The notes: generated by a model from the sequence alone, not told the origin. 64,000 nucleotides of DNA from Mucilaginibacter endophyticus (GCF_003351025.1 NZ_QPCG01000007.1:248001-312000), one strand, 5' to 3'; positions 1-9,590 are shown, counted from the stretch's first letter. Program-made: numbers and translations.

Positions 1-949
1 TTAGTAAGGCAACAACACCGGCCACAACCCACGAAGCGGTAGTCATTGCTTTTGATTCGTGTGCACCGGCTATAGCGGCTTCAGCTTTTTTAACAAGCAC
101 GTTCGGAAGGATTTTTCTCCAAAAACTGTCGTCAAAACAAGCCAAAGCCGGGACGATAGTGAGCCAGTTTAAAAATGACAGGTTCCCGCTGACAGCAATA
201 GCCAGTTGAAGCAAAATCATCACAATGCCTGCTATATGCCGAGCCAATTTTGGCCCGAAACTAAACCATGGAGCTATGAGCTCGGCTAACCAGTTAAACC
301 ATACGCCGATTTTTAAGAGCGTGCGCGGTAAAAAATGAAACCAGCGTGTGAATGGGCCGGGAATAGGCTGCGTTTCAAAATAGTAATAGAGTGCTGTTCC
401 ATTTCGCCATACCTGATCTCCGCGGTACTTAATAAGACCGGCACCCAACATGATCCTAAAAATGAGCCACCTGAAAAGTATGATAATGAGCAGGGGTGGT
501 GGGTATTTGGGGAATGGCCGCATATCCCATATCGGACAGAGAAATATAGCCAGGAAACCGGTTTCGGCCAGTTGGATCTCCCAGCCGTACCCGTACCAGT
601 CCTGCCCCGCGTGAACGAACGATAAATAAAGGACCCAAAGCACAGTAAGTAATGGCGCGTTGGCATAACCGGCAATTAGCACAATGGAAAGTAATAATCC
701 GCTCCACGCGGCATATAACAAAACATCATCGGAATACGTAAACCAAAAAACAGAGGGTAAACGGATAAAACCCGCTCCAGTTGAGCCGAGAGCAGAACTG
801 ATATGGTTAAAGTAAAGCTTAACGGGTAATAATCCGTTTGAGCCAATTAGCGGAATAATCTGGTTAATGGCCACCAAAAAGGCTATAGCATAGATGACGC
901 CGAGCAGCCGGAGTATCATAAAGCGGGTTAACCAGTAGGTGGAAGGCAT
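1..949 (-). CDS. Lipase maturation factor-like membrane protein (C-terminus cut by window edge)
   Basis: I read this frame directly from the minus strand. It starts at ATG 949-947 and stays open to base 1, giving about 316 residues. The product is a hydrophobic multi-pass membrane protein. Two blocks are characteristic of the lipase maturation factor (LMF1/LMF2) family: GQDWYGYGWEIQLAETGF near residues 115-132, and KYRGDQVWRNGTALYYYFET followed by QP near 174-195. Eukaryotic LMF1 helps lipases fold in the ER. The role of bacterial homologues is not established, though a part in maturing or exporting secreted enzymes is a fair guess. Its gene ends beyond the left edge, so the C-terminal domain cannot be judged. 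It lies upstream of and on the same strand as nothing visible, with msrA 52 bp behind it. The family call is firm; the function is inferred. Confidence 0.82.
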   Translation of the reverse strand, partial: MPSTYWLTRFMILRLLGVIYAIAFLVAINQIIPLIGSNGLLPVKLYFNHISSALGSTGAGFIRLPSVFWFTYSDDVLLYAAWSGLLLSIVLIAGYANAPLLTVLWVLYLSFVHAGQDWYGYGWEIQLAETGFLAIFLCPIWDMRPFPKYPPPLLIIILFRWLIFRIMLGAGLIKYRGDQVWRNGTALYYYFETQPIPGPFTRWFHFLPRTLLKIGVWFNWLAELIAPWFSFGPKLARHIAGIVMILLQLAIAVSGNLSFLNWLTIVPALACFDDSFWRKILPNVLVKKAEAAIAGAHESKAMTTASWVVAGVVALL

Positions 950-1001
950 TGGTTATTGATTAAAACATGTTACAAACTGTGGTAGCTTTTGAAATTAATA
1001 T

Positions 1002-1511
1002 TTAGAAATTTTGAATATAGTTTTGTTTGTCCGGATCGACCTGGTTTTTGAAGCGCATTAGTAACGCTTTTAACTTAGGATTAACGATGTTTTGGCAAAA
1101 GGGTTTGGATGGATCTTTGTAATAATAGTCCAGGTAGTTTTCGCTATTGAGTTTGAAGGTTTGAAAGGGCAACGCTTTGGTGATAACGGGTTGTTCAAAC
1201 TCGGTTTGCAACGCTTTAATAGCTGCTGTTGCCGCATTTAATTGTGCGTTATCAAAGGTGTAAACTGCTGATCTGTATTTGCCGCGCATGGTGTGTTCGG
1301 CTGTGCAGCTATGTGTGTGTAAATGAATAGCGACAAGCGTTTCGAGGTTTATCTGTTCCTGATTAAAATGTACGATGACGGCTTCAGAAGGCGTATTGTT
1401 GTCAGAATCAGATGCTATCCAGCCTTGATTAACGCTGCTAACACCTTTAAGTGAACGGAAGATTGCTTCTGTGCACCAATGACACGAACCGCCAAATCCA
1501 ATTTTTTGCAT
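1002..1511 (-). CDS. msrA: Divergent peptide-methionine (S)-S-oxide reductase MsrA
   Basis: A 169-residue cytosolic protein with the MsrA signature near its N-terminus: FGGSCHWCTEAIF, with the predicted catalytic Cys10 in GGxC, followed by W12 and E15. MsrA reduces methionine-S-sulfoxide in proteins and free methionine, using thioredoxin. The length is near the family norm. The usual central block (HDPT...GTQYRS) is recognisable but altered, reading THSCTAEHTMRGKYRSAVY: the YRS end is kept, while the HDP part and the usual GTQ are not. A canonical C-terminal resolving-Cys motif is not obvious; a Cys does occur in the PFCQN segment near residue 138. It is a single gene reading away from the secreted protein at 1628. 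Family assignment is fairly secure; activity is less certain because of the altered block. Confidence 0.8.
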   Translation of the reverse strand: MQKIGFGGSCHWCTEAIFRSLKGVSSVNQGWIASDSDNNTPSEAVIVHFNQEQINLETLVAIHLHTHSCTAEHTMRGKYRSAVYTFDNAQLNAATAAIKALQTEFEQPVITKALPFQTFKLNSENYLDYYYKDPSKPFCQNIVNPKLKALLMRFKNQVDPDKQNYIQNF

Positions 1512-1627
1512 AGCGTAAAATTAAGAATTCTGACACGGATGTTCGCTAATGCCAAACGATGTTGACGATGATCGGGCATTAAATAGTATTGTTACAGAGT
1601 TGTTTAGTTAGTTTACATATTGGTTTT

Positions 1628-4600
1628 ATGAAAAAGAATAGTACCTGCCGTTGCCTTGTTACTTTATTTGCCGCATCAATTTTTATACTAATAGCACAAC
1701 GCTCTTTTGCCCAGGCAAGTTTTACTTTTAAACTTGATGGCACAGCAAAAACCAGTGCAGGGGTATATACAAAAGATGGAACCCTGGTACGAACACTGTG
1801 GAGCGGAGTAACCTACAATGCCGGTACACAGCAATACAACTGGGATGGCCTTAATGACGATGGTGTTGCTGTAGCAAATGATGCCTATGTGGCTAAAGTA
1901 TTATCGAACAACGTGCGATATAAATGGGAAGGTGTAATCGGCAATACATCAGATTTGTTTAGTGGCTCATCGGTACACCATGCTATTGAACGTATGTACG
2001 GTATGGCCATCAGCGGTAATAATGCCTATTTCGCGGTTGGGTACAATGAGCAAAATGGTAGCAGCTTCAGGTTTAATACAAGTACTCCTCAAAAAAAAAT
2101 AACCATACTTGGTAAAGGATTGTCTGCAAAATATGTGGCTACGGATGGTGTAAACGTTTATTGGGCGGCCAACGATGCAGCCGTTGTTAACAACTGGATG
2201 GTGTTTGGCACAAAAGTGGCCGGAGATGCTGAAGTTAGTTTTACCAAAGGTAAAACTCAAGGTACAAAATACGGCCGAAGTTATAAAAGCGTTATAGATT
2301 TATTAAATAATGATAAATCTGAAATTTCAGGCCTGGCAGTTCAAAAACGTGGCAAGTACCTTTTTGTAGCGCATAAAAACTTGAACGAATTGCATGTGCT
2401 TGATAAAACAACAGGTGCCCTTGTGCAAAGGCAATCATTTAATAGCCCATTAGGTATTACAGCGGATGATGGCGGGCATATTTGGCTTATCTACTCAAAA
2501 AATAGCAAGCGGATAATCGAGAAATTCACTGTAGGGGCCGATGGGAAATTGGCTTCATTGCACATAGCGCCAACAGGATTACTTTATCCTATGGCATCCG
2601 CCGTGAGCCCGGATGGTAAAACCCTTGTTGTTGCAGATGGCGGAGATAGTCAGCAGTTAAAAGCATATAAGGCTGATAATGGTTCGTTATTGTGGACATA
2701 TGGCACAGCCGGCGGGTACAAGACTGATCCAAACGTGCGTAATGAAAAGTTTTATTTCAATGAAGCCAAAGGCCCCGGCACTTTTATCGCCTTTCAGCCT
2801 GATGGCAGTTTCTGGGTAGAGGACGCCGGTAACTTGCGGGCACAACATTTTGCTGCCGACAGAAAGTTTATTGACCGTATCATGTACCTGCAAACATCTT
2901 ATAGTTCTTTTGTTGATGGCAATGATCCCACGCGCGTGTTTTCTGATTATCTTGAATTTAAGGTAGATTATAGCAAGCCCCTGGCCCCCAATAACGGGTC
3001 ATGGCAGTTGGTACGCAACTGGGGATATGGCATACCTTCGGAATATGATGATAAATACAACAGGCTTAGGGGAGTTGCTACGTTGAGCAACGGCAGAACA
3101 TATGCCGTGCTGCAACAAAGGATTAGCTCGCTCATCAGCTGGAAAGTAGTTGAATTACCGAAAACCGGGCCATTAAGAATAACCGGAGTCAATTTTCCTA
3201 ACGATAATACACAATTATATCCTGATGGCTCGTTGCGTAAGGTTTCTACATTTAGGGCGGGGGTACCAACAGTTTTTACCAAAAAAGAACTTGTAAAATT
3301 TACGGCCAATAATGATCCTGTTTGGGGCCCCGAAAGTATTATCGCCCAAACTCCACCTGCTTTGCCCGCAGACCCAGGTTTTCGTGGTGATAATACGTTA
3401 TTAAGGTCTGGGGAAATTACATCATCCGGGATAGTAACAGTATTTGACGGTACCATTGCTGATAGCTGGCACTTGGGAGGAATAAAAGTTGGTGGAAATA
3501 AACTGCTTTGGCGAACAGCTATGAGCACAATAAAAGAGTATGCCGGTCCTTTTCCTGCTAACGGGGATTTTGATATTGGTAACCATACTAATAACGCAGG
3601 GTGTGTAGGGATTGTAAGTGGCCGCAGCGTTTTTTGGGGATATCACGGCGAATTTTGGAAAAACAGCCAGGTGAACAAATGGACACAAGTTTACGACAAC
3701 GGGTTATTTGTAGGCCAGTTTGGCACAACCGGTCCTGAAACCGCTAACGTTGAAGCTGCAGCTGAGATGGCCGGCAACGGTTTTTCGGCCTCGGTGGTAA
3801 AATTGCCCAACGGCGATACCTATCTATACCATAATGATGAAAGCGTTCACGGAGGTGTGCACCGTTGGAAAATCGATGGCTTATCAACCATAAAAGAACA
3901 AATAATCCCGATTGATTTAACTGCTAAAGCTCTCGTCGCAGAAAAGCCTGTAACTTCATCGGCTATTCAATTGATGGAGAAGCTTCCGTTTAACAGTGTC
4001 CTTGAAAATAACAAGTATGGATGGACGAGGAAACCGACGCAGGATGATAATACAAGTAAGTATACGCAATGGTGGACTGTACATACCAATGTCAAAACCT
4101 ACCGTAAAATCAATCCTGATATTTACATCGAATACAGCCAGCAAAATAAGCAGGCGATTTTGAACCGGGATTTTAATCAGCAATCTAATTTATCTTCCTG
4201 GACATTATCAGGCATTATTGATTTTACCCAAAGTTGTGTTAACGTTGGCCCCGGCTATAGTTTTGATGAAAAAAATGGCGTTTATCTCCAGTTGTTGGAC
4301 AAGAGCCAGAAAGTAATGGCCAAGGTGTTTTTAATTTCGGCCTATTACCGTGGTGATGTAAGTTTAGTGGTAAACGGAACAGCTATTTACACATTTAAAT
4401 ATGATAGCTTAATGTCCCTGACAGACAATTGGCAACCAATTACCTTAAAAATGGCTAATGGTAAATTACAGGTTGCTTATGCCAATAACAAGTCATTTGA
4501 AATTAAAGGCCTGAATAATGCGGATATTAAAAGTCCGGCATCTATAAGGTTAGTTTGTTCGTCGCTAACTAAAAAAGGAAATTACAGTTTGGGCTTAGAT

Positions 4601-4630
4601 GCCTGGAAGTTTGAAAAGAAATGGCCGTAA
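1628..4630 (+). CDS. Large secreted protein with FlgD-like Ig domain and beta-propeller repeats
   Basis: About 1000 residues. I chose ATG 1628 because it begins a classical signal peptide (MKKNSTCRCL... up to RSFAQA); an upstream start at 1589 would only add a tail in front of it. After cleavage, residues about 25-95 resemble a FlgD-type immunoglobulin fold (VYTKDGTLVRTLWSG, YNWDGLNDDG). Residues about 100-500 carry NHL/YVTN-like propeller strands such as LFVAHKNLNELHVLDKTTG and SPDGKTLVVADGG. The C-terminal third looks like a beta-sandwich. No catalytic motif was recognised. Proteins of this layout in Bacteroidota are secreted and usually left as hypothetical; a glycan-related role is possible given the convergent GH43 neighbour. 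Domain reading is moderate and function unknown. Confidence 0.75.
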   Translation: MKKNSTCRCLVTLFAASIFILIAQRSFAQASFTFKLDGTAKTSAGVYTKDGTLVRTLWSGVTYNAGTQQYNWDGLNDDGVAVANDAYVAKVLSNNVRYKWEGVIGNTSDLFSGSSVHHAIERMYGMAISGNNAYFAVGYNEQNGSSFRFNTSTPQKKITILGKGLSAKYVATDGVNVYWAANDAAVVNNWMVFGTKVAGDAEVSFTKGKTQGTKYGRSYKSVIDLLNNDKSEISGLAVQKRGKYLFVAHKNLNELHVLDKTTGALVQRQSFNSPLGITADDGGHIWLIYSKNSKRIIEKFTVGADGKLASLHIAPTGLLYPMASAVSPDGKTLVVADGGDSQQLKAYKADNGSLLWTYGTAGGYKTDPNVRNEKFYFNEAKGPGTFIAFQPDGSFWVEDAGNLRAQHFAADRKFIDRIMYLQTSYSSFVDGNDPTRVFSDYLEFKVDYSKPLAPNNGSWQLVRNWGYGIPSEYDDKYNRLRGVATLSNGRTYAVLQQRISSLISWKVVELPKTGPLRITGVNFPNDNTQLYPDGSLRKVSTFRAGVPTVFTKKELVKFTANNDPVWGPESIIAQTPPALPADPGFRGDNTLLRSGEITSSGIVTVFDGTIADSWHLGGIKVGGNKLLWRTAMSTIKEYAGPFPANGDFDIGNHTNNAGCVGIVSGRSVFWGYHGEFWKNSQVNKWTQVYDNGLFVGQFGTTGPETANVEAAAEMAGNGFSASVVKLPNGDTYLYHNDESVHGGVHRWKIDGLSTIKEQIIPIDLTAKALVAEKPVTSSAIQLMEKLPFNSVLENNKYGWTRKPTQDDNTSKYTQWWTVHTNVKTYRKINPDIYIEYSQQNKQAILNRDFNQQSNLSSWTLSGIIDFTQSCVNVGPGYSFDEKNGVYLQLLDKSQKVMAKVFLISAYYRGDVSLVVNGTAIYTFKYDSLMSLTDNWQPITLKMANGKLQVAYANNKSFEIKGLNNADIKSPASIRLVCSSLTKKGNYSLGLDAWKFEKKWP

Positions 4631-4639
4631 CGGTTTTAA

Positions 4640-4669
4640 ACCACAGTAATGAAATTTCTCTACTGTGGT
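4640..4669. terminator. Hairpin terminator between convergent genes
   Basis: Perfect 9-bp inverted repeat, ACCACAGTA at 4640-4648 and TACTGTGGT at 4661-4669, with a 12-nt loop. It is followed on the plus strand by a pyrimidine-rich run (CTTTCTTC). It starts 9 bp after the stop of the secreted protein and lies 25 bp beyond the stop of the opposing GH43 gene, so it may serve both. Confidence 0.7.
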
Positions 4670-4694
4670 CTTTCTTCATAACAGAAAGTTCTGT

Positions 4695-5690
4695 TTAAGG
4701 AATGTAAGGGCCGCGTATTGTCAATTGATCCCCGCTGTCATCTACTTCAAACAAATGCGGAATGCGTCGGTAGTGTCCATTAATGTCCTGGTGGCTATGT
4801 ACTGCCATTAGTAGCTTACCTTGCAAAGTTTTGAACAACATGCCATGACCAAAGTTTGGCGGTGTTATTGGCTCTTTTTCCTGGATCCAGGGTCCATCTA
4901 ATGTACCACTGGCGGAATAGGCCACGCCTTGCGTGTAAACGGCATATACCCAGCTTGTCCATATCATACCAAGGCGACCTGTTTGGGTAAGAAACAGGTA
5001 TGGTCCGTCGGTTACTTTGTTTGGCTGCACATTTCCGCTTTCATCTTTTTCCCTGCTCCAGGGTGAATCGCTGGCCCGGAACAGCACTTTTCCGGTTCCT
5101 ATTGATCCGCTCAGGTCTGGTTTTAATTCAATTTTTTCAATAGTGCCATTCCAGTTCTGTAACCACTCATAACAATATATCATGTAAGGTTTACCATCCT
5201 TATCAATCCAAAAGGTGCCGTCGAGGGTTGGTTTGTTGGCGGGGAGATAAGTAGCATCTTTCATGGGCACGTAAGGGCCGTCTGGTTTATCACTTACGAG
5301 GATGTGAGAGGCGCGGCGTTCTATCACGTTGCCTTTTACGGTATCGATTTTTACGTCGCGGTTGGTAAAAGTTGCGAAATAATAATACCTGCCTTTGTAT
5401 TCATGCAATTCGGCAGCCCAGATCATTGGGTGCGGCCCCATCCATGATTGAGGGTCGGTCTTAGCAATTTGAAAAGGCCCATCCCACAATTTAAGGTCTT
5501 TGCTTTTCCAGAGCATACCGCCGGTGCCAGTCATATAGTACATGGCAGTTTTTTGATCTGCCAGGATAAAGGGATCACTTAGCTTGATGGAATCAAGCGG
5601 AATATTTTTCCTGGCAACGGTGGGCCGTTCCTGCGCGAGTGTTACGAAATGAGAAATTATTAAAAGATATAAAAGGAAAGCTTTTTTCAT
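4695..5690 (-). CDS. Secreted glycoside hydrolase family 43 enzyme
   Basis: 331 residues from ATG 5690, chosen because it begins a clean signal peptide (MKKAFLLYLLIISHF...LAQ); a start at 5729 would add 13 residues before it. The five-bladed propeller of GH43 (arabinofuranosidases, xylosidases, arabinanases, galactosidases) shows in LSDPFIL with the likely general-base Asp, in DGTFWIDKDGKPYMIY, and in the VTDGPYLF block. That last block is where GH43 enzymes usually carry the acid Glu in an EGP motif. Here the position reads TDGP; some Bacteroidota GH43 subfamilies share this, as far as I recall, so activity may be retained or altered. It probably acts in the periplasm on arabinose- or xylose-containing side chains. 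It stands alone, convergent with the secreted propeller protein. Confidence 0.85.
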   Translation of the reverse strand: MKKAFLLYLLIISHFVTLAQERPTVARKNIPLDSIKLSDPFILADQKTAMYYMTGTGGMLWKSKDLKLWDGPFQIAKTDPQSWMGPHPMIWAAELHEYKGRYYYFATFTNRDVKIDTVKGNVIERRASHILVSDKPDGPYVPMKDATYLPANKPTLDGTFWIDKDGKPYMIYCYEWLQNWNGTIEKIELKPDLSGSIGTGKVLFRASDSPWSREKDESGNVQPNKVTDGPYLFLTQTGRLGMIWTSWVYAVYTQGVAYSASGTLDGPWIQEKEPITPPNFGHGMLFKTLQGKLLMAVHSHQDINGHYRRIPHLFEVDDSGDQLTIRGPYIP

Positions 5691-5913
5691 TTCAATGGTA
5701 GGTAAGAGGGATGATATAATGCCTGGCACGAATTACGGAACTTTTTAACTCACGCAAAGGGGACAAAATCATATTTTAGAGGGGGCTCTAATCATCTTGA
5801 CCAAATTTGATGTGTTTGCCCAGTCAAATGATTGGATTGGTGTTATAATATAAAGCCTTCGCCCTTGTGCAGAAAACAGTTATTAAATTCTATTTTCGCA
5901 AAAATTACAAAGG

Positions 5914-6255
5914 ATGAAAGAACAACTCTCAGATCTGCTTAATGCTTTAAAACAAGGTACTGCTACATTTAATGAAGTTATCGCGTTTATAGAAACTTAT
6001 TATACACATCGGCCAACAGCATTTAAAAACGGCGAGGCTTATAACGAAGCCACGCAAAACCAGGGTAGCGCGAAGGTTTTTACTTTTGCTCAACTTAACG
6101 AATTAACTGCGGAAGATACCCTTTACTTATTTGCAGAACACTACAAGGCTGTATTAGCCACTCCAAACGCCACAGACCATCAGAACATTCGTCAGTTTAT
6201 GGCTCATAGCTGGGCGGGGATTGTTTTTGAAGGAAACGCGTTGACCTTGAAATAA
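5914..6255 (+). CDS. HopJ-type family small protein
   Basis: A 113-residue cytosolic protein matching the HopJ type III effector family (PF08888). Recognisable blocks are FIETYYTHRPTAFKNG, NQGSAKVFTFAQLN and the C-terminal AHSWAGIVFEG. The name comes from a Pseudomonas syringae protein. Homologues are common in free-living bacteria without type III secretion, so the name should not be read as a virulence role; the cellular function is unknown. No signal peptide or membrane segment is visible. It is transcribed on its own or with the phosphoesterase fusion 167 bp downstream. Confidence 0.85.
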   Translation: MKEQLSDLLNALKQGTATFNEVIAFIETYYTHRPTAFKNGEAYNEATQNQGSAKVFTFAQLNELTAEDTLYLFAEHYKAVLATPNATDHQNIRQFMAHSWAGIVFEGNALTLK

Positions 6256-6422
6256 TAACCGGTACTAATTTGTTACAATAGGAGTGATCATCTGCTCCTT
6301 GATTTAATAGTATGTTAACACTGATGGGCTACTTTTACCGGCGCATCAGTTGTTTTATGCTGCCCGATCTGAGCAGCGGTCCGGGATTTTTTGAGGACGA
6401 GGCAATTGAAAAACAATTTCTC

Positions 6423-8876
6423 ATGAGAGCTCTACCGAATAAAATTTTTTGCCTGGTATTCCTGTTTCTTACCTGTAATAAATTAGTGCATGCCCAGGAT
6501 CTCGCCACTCTTGAAAACAAAAGGGTAAAACTACCTAACGGATGGTCGTTGACGCCGGTTGGTAAAAGTCTGCCTTTGGGCGATCTACCTTTAAATATCG
6601 CCATAAGTAAAAGCCACCATTACGCGGCCGTTACCAATAACGGGCAGAGCGTGCAAACCATCCAATTACTGGATGCCCGCACAGATCGCGAACTTGACAA
6701 AGTATTGATCAGTAAAGCCTGGGGCGGCCTGGTGTTCAGTGCCGATGAGCAATCGCTTTATGCATCGGGAGGCGATAATAACTGGATTGTTCGCTATGCT
6801 ATTAACAACGATAAACTGGTAGCCGCCGATACTATTAAACTGGGCGAAGCCTGGAGCAAAAAGCCAAACTCTGCTTCTATTTCGCCTACCGGCCTGGCGC
6901 TTGACGATAAGCGGGGTGTTTTATATGTGGTTACCAAGCTGGATAACAGCCTGTATCTTATCGACCTTAAAACAAAAAGTATTCGCCAGCAAATTAAACT
7001 GGGTACCGAAGCTTATACCTGCCTGCTGTCGCCAGATATGTCAAAGCTATATATCAGCCTTTGGGGAGGCGATAAGGTAGCCATATTTGATACCAAAGAA
7101 AATAAGTTGCTTGATCCTATAACAGTTGGTGACAATCCTAATGATCTGTGTGTATCCCGGAATGGAAAATACCTGTACGTAGCTAACGCCAATGACAATA
7201 CCGTATCTGTAATTGATACGCGCAAGGCTAAAGTACTTGAAACTTTAAACACCGCGGTATCTCCTACACCATTAAGCGGAACTACCAGTAACTCTGTGGC
7301 GCTAAGCAAGGACGGCAAAACATTATACATTGCCAATGCCGATAATAATTGTCTTGCTGTATTTGATGTAACAAAGCCGGGTTCAAGCCAGTCGCTTGGT
7401 TTTGTGCCAACAGGCTGGTACCCAAGTGTTGTACGTGTTTTAGATGATAAGCTGTATGTGGCCAATGCCAAAGGTTTTTCATCATTGCCAAATCCGCACG
7501 GGCCAAATCCGGCCGCTAAAAACCAAACGGTTGTATTGCACGGCGGAGACCCATTTAGGCCAACACGTACCGAATACATAGGTGGCGGCTTATTGATGGG
7601 CACCCTGAGCATCATTCCAGCACCAACAGAAAAAGAGCTTTCTGTTTACTCGCAAGCCGTAGTTCATAATACACCTTACCATCGTGAGCAGGAAACAAGT
7701 ACAGATGGCGAAGCCGGCAACCCCATACCGGCAAAAGTTGGAGCCGCATCACCTATCAAATATGTATTTTACATCATCCAGGAAAACCGGACGTATGACC
7801 AGGTATTATCTGACATGCCTAAAGGCAACGGCGATACAAGCCTGCTGTTATTCGGAAAGCGCGTAACGCCTAACCACCATGCCCTTGCCGAAAACTTTGT
7901 ACTGCTGGATAATTTTTATGTAGATGGGGAGGTTAGTGCCGATGGGCATAACTGGAGCCTGGGTGCTTATGCTACCGACTATATGGAAAAAAACTGGCCA
8001 ACCAGTTATGGAAACCGTGGTCCGGGTGCTGTTGGGCTTACTGCCAAAAATAAGTTGTACATCTGGGATCAGGCCAATCGCTTTAACGTAAGTTACCGCA
8101 CTTATGGTGAGTTTATTAATGCCGATAACACACCGCAGATACCTGTGCTAAAAGATCATTTCACCAAAGCTTATCCAACCCGCGACCTGCGCGATCCTGA
8201 CACCCTGCGTTACAGTGCCTGGGAACATGATTTTGATTCACTGATGCGCAATAACGCGGTGCCTCGTCTTAATACCGTACGTATGCTATCTGACCATACC
8301 GAAGGTACAACCGCCGGCAGACCTACACCTTTCGCCCACGTAGCCGATAACGACCTTGCCGTAGGTAAATTGGTAGAGCATATCAGCAAAAGCCCGATAT
8401 GGGAAAACAGCGTGATCTTTATATTGGAAGATGATGCCCAGAACGGCCCCGACCACGTGGATGCGCACCGTTCACCTGCATATATTGCGGGCGGCTTTGT
8501 AAAACGCAATTTTGTAGATCACACCATGTACTCTACATCATCTGTGCTCCGCACCATTGAACTCATCCTCGGTTTGCCGCCTATGACGCAGTATGATGCC
8601 TCGGCTAACGCGATGTGGCGCTGTTTCGATAAAAAATCAGATGCCACGCCTTTTAAAAGCTTTCCTTCAAACATCAACCTTAATGAGCTTAACCCTAAAG
8701 GTACCAAGCTTGCTGCAATGGCAAAAGGACTTGATTTTACGGCCGTGGACCGTGTGCCCGATGAGATCATGAACACCATGATCTGGAAAGCCATTAAAGG
8801 AGAGTATGCGCCGGTACCTACACCGGTACGCGCTGCCTTTGTAAAAGCAGTTCAAAAAGCCGACGATGACGATTAA
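6423..8876 (+). CDS. Secreted YncE-type propeller fused to phosphoesterase domain
   Basis: 817 residues from ATG 6423, chosen because it starts a signal peptide (MRALPNKIFCLVFLFL...VHAQD); starts back to 6312 would add a non-signal N-terminus. Residues about 55-400 form a seven-bladed YncE/YVTN propeller (KYLYVANANDNTVSVIDTRK, GKTLYIANADNNCLAVFDV). Residues about 450-800 are an alkaline-phosphatase-fold phosphoesterase (PF04185), with YIIQENRTYDQVLSDM and VDGEVSADGHNWS, and a late DDAQNGPDHVDAHRSP block holding candidate metal ligands. This fusion is common in Bacteroidota and acidobacteria. It probably hydrolyses phosphodiesters or phosphomonoesters outside the cytoplasm; the substrate is unknown. 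Its stop lies 15 bp from the opposing crp/fnr stop. Confidence 0.87.
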   Translation: MRALPNKIFCLVFLFLTCNKLVHAQDLATLENKRVKLPNGWSLTPVGKSLPLGDLPLNIAISKSHHYAAVTNNGQSVQTIQLLDARTDRELDKVLISKAWGGLVFSADEQSLYASGGDNNWIVRYAINNDKLVAADTIKLGEAWSKKPNSASISPTGLALDDKRGVLYVVTKLDNSLYLIDLKTKSIRQQIKLGTEAYTCLLSPDMSKLYISLWGGDKVAIFDTKENKLLDPITVGDNPNDLCVSRNGKYLYVANANDNTVSVIDTRKAKVLETLNTAVSPTPLSGTTSNSVALSKDGKTLYIANADNNCLAVFDVTKPGSSQSLGFVPTGWYPSVVRVLDDKLYVANAKGFSSLPNPHGPNPAAKNQTVVLHGGDPFRPTRTEYIGGGLLMGTLSIIPAPTEKELSVYSQAVVHNTPYHREQETSTDGEAGNPIPAKVGAASPIKYVFYIIQENRTYDQVLSDMPKGNGDTSLLLFGKRVTPNHHALAENFVLLDNFYVDGEVSADGHNWSLGAYATDYMEKNWPTSYGNRGPGAVGLTAKNKLYIWDQANRFNVSYRTYGEFINADNTPQIPVLKDHFTKAYPTRDLRDPDTLRYSAWEHDFDSLMRNNAVPRLNTVRMLSDHTEGTTAGRPTPFAHVADNDLAVGKLVEHISKSPIWENSVIFILEDDAQNGPDHVDAHRSPAYIAGGFVKRNFVDHTMYSTSSVLRTIELILGLPPMTQYDASANAMWRCFDKKSDATPFKSFPSNINLNELNPKGTKLAAMAKGLDFTAVDRVPDEIMNTMIWKAIKGEYAPVPTPVRAAFVKAVQKADDDD

Positions 8877-8891
8877 GCTTTATTAATAATG

Positions 8892-9590
8892 TTATAGCTG
8901 AACCTTATCAATTGTCATGGCCTTAAGTTCGGCCTCATTCAGCAGCTTGATACTCTTCCCATTTGTCGCGATCAGGCTGCTGTTCTGAAACTCGTTCATT
9001 ACTTTGAATAACGTTTCATAGGCAACAGCTGCAAATGAGGAAAGGTCCTGCCGGGATAGTTCAATGTCGATGTAGCCATCTTCGGTAGTGCCGAATTGTT
9101 TTTTAAGGTTTAACAAAGCCAGTGCAATTCTTTCTTTAACGGGCATATGCACCAGGTTTCGCATCCTTTTTTCAGATTCCTGCAATTCGTTGGCGAATAG
9201 TTTCATCAGCGAGTAGGTGAGCTTCGGGTTAACGTTTAAGCTCGATTCGAAAAAGTCGAGGTCAACGGAGCAGATCACCGAGTTTTCAAGGGCAGTTGTA
9301 GTTACCGGGTATACGGGTTCGTTGCCGAGTCCCATATGACCGAGTATATCACCGGGTTTAGCAAACCGGATGATCAGTTCCTTTTCGGCATCCCAGCGTT
9401 TATGAGTTTTTATTTTACCGGAGTAAACAAAATAGATCCGTGTAACAGGTTCACCTTCAGTAAAAATGTGCTGCCCTTTTTTGACTTCGTAATTTTTTTT
9501 GTGCGAAGCTATCGCTATTGCCCAATCTTTAGAGCAATGGTTGCATAAGTAACAATTGCTTACATCACATTTACCTTTTATTTCCTTCAT
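8892..9590 (-). CDS. Crp/Fnr-family transcriptional regulator with N-terminal Cys cluster
   Basis: 232 residues from ATG 9590; an earlier start at 9638 adds an unlikely 16-residue tail. The protein has a cyclic-nucleotide-binding beta-roll (residues about 35-145: GQHIFTEGEPVTRIYFVYSG, FAKPGDILGHMGLG) and a C-terminal winged helix (LSRQDLSSFAAVAYETLFKV). Before the beta-roll sits CDVSNCYLCNHC, with Cys8, 13, 16 and 19, a spacing that could bind an Fe-S cluster or zinc. Similar clusters occur in a Bacteroidota Crp/Fnr subfamily, so redox or oxygen sensing is plausible but unproven. It is divergent from the ClC gene across 240 bp containing two near-identical dyads (9726-9742 and 9779-9795) that are candidate binding sites for this regulator. 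Confidence 0.88.
   Translation of the reverse strand: MKEIKGKCDVSNCYLCNHCSKDWAIAIASHKKNYEVKKGQHIFTEGEPVTRIYFVYSGKIKTHKRWDAEKELIIRFAKPGDILGHMGLGNEPVYPVTTTALENSVICSVDLDFFESSLNVNPKLTYSLMKLFANELQESEKRMRNLVHMPVKERIALALLNLKKQFGTTEDGYIDIELSRQDLSSFAAVAYETLFKVMNEFQNSSLIATNGKSIKLLNEAELKAMTIDKVQL

Noticed and set aside
5914..6255. Type III effector suggested by the HopJ name
   Set aside because: No secretion-system genes nearby and the family is widespread in free-living bacteria; the name is historical.
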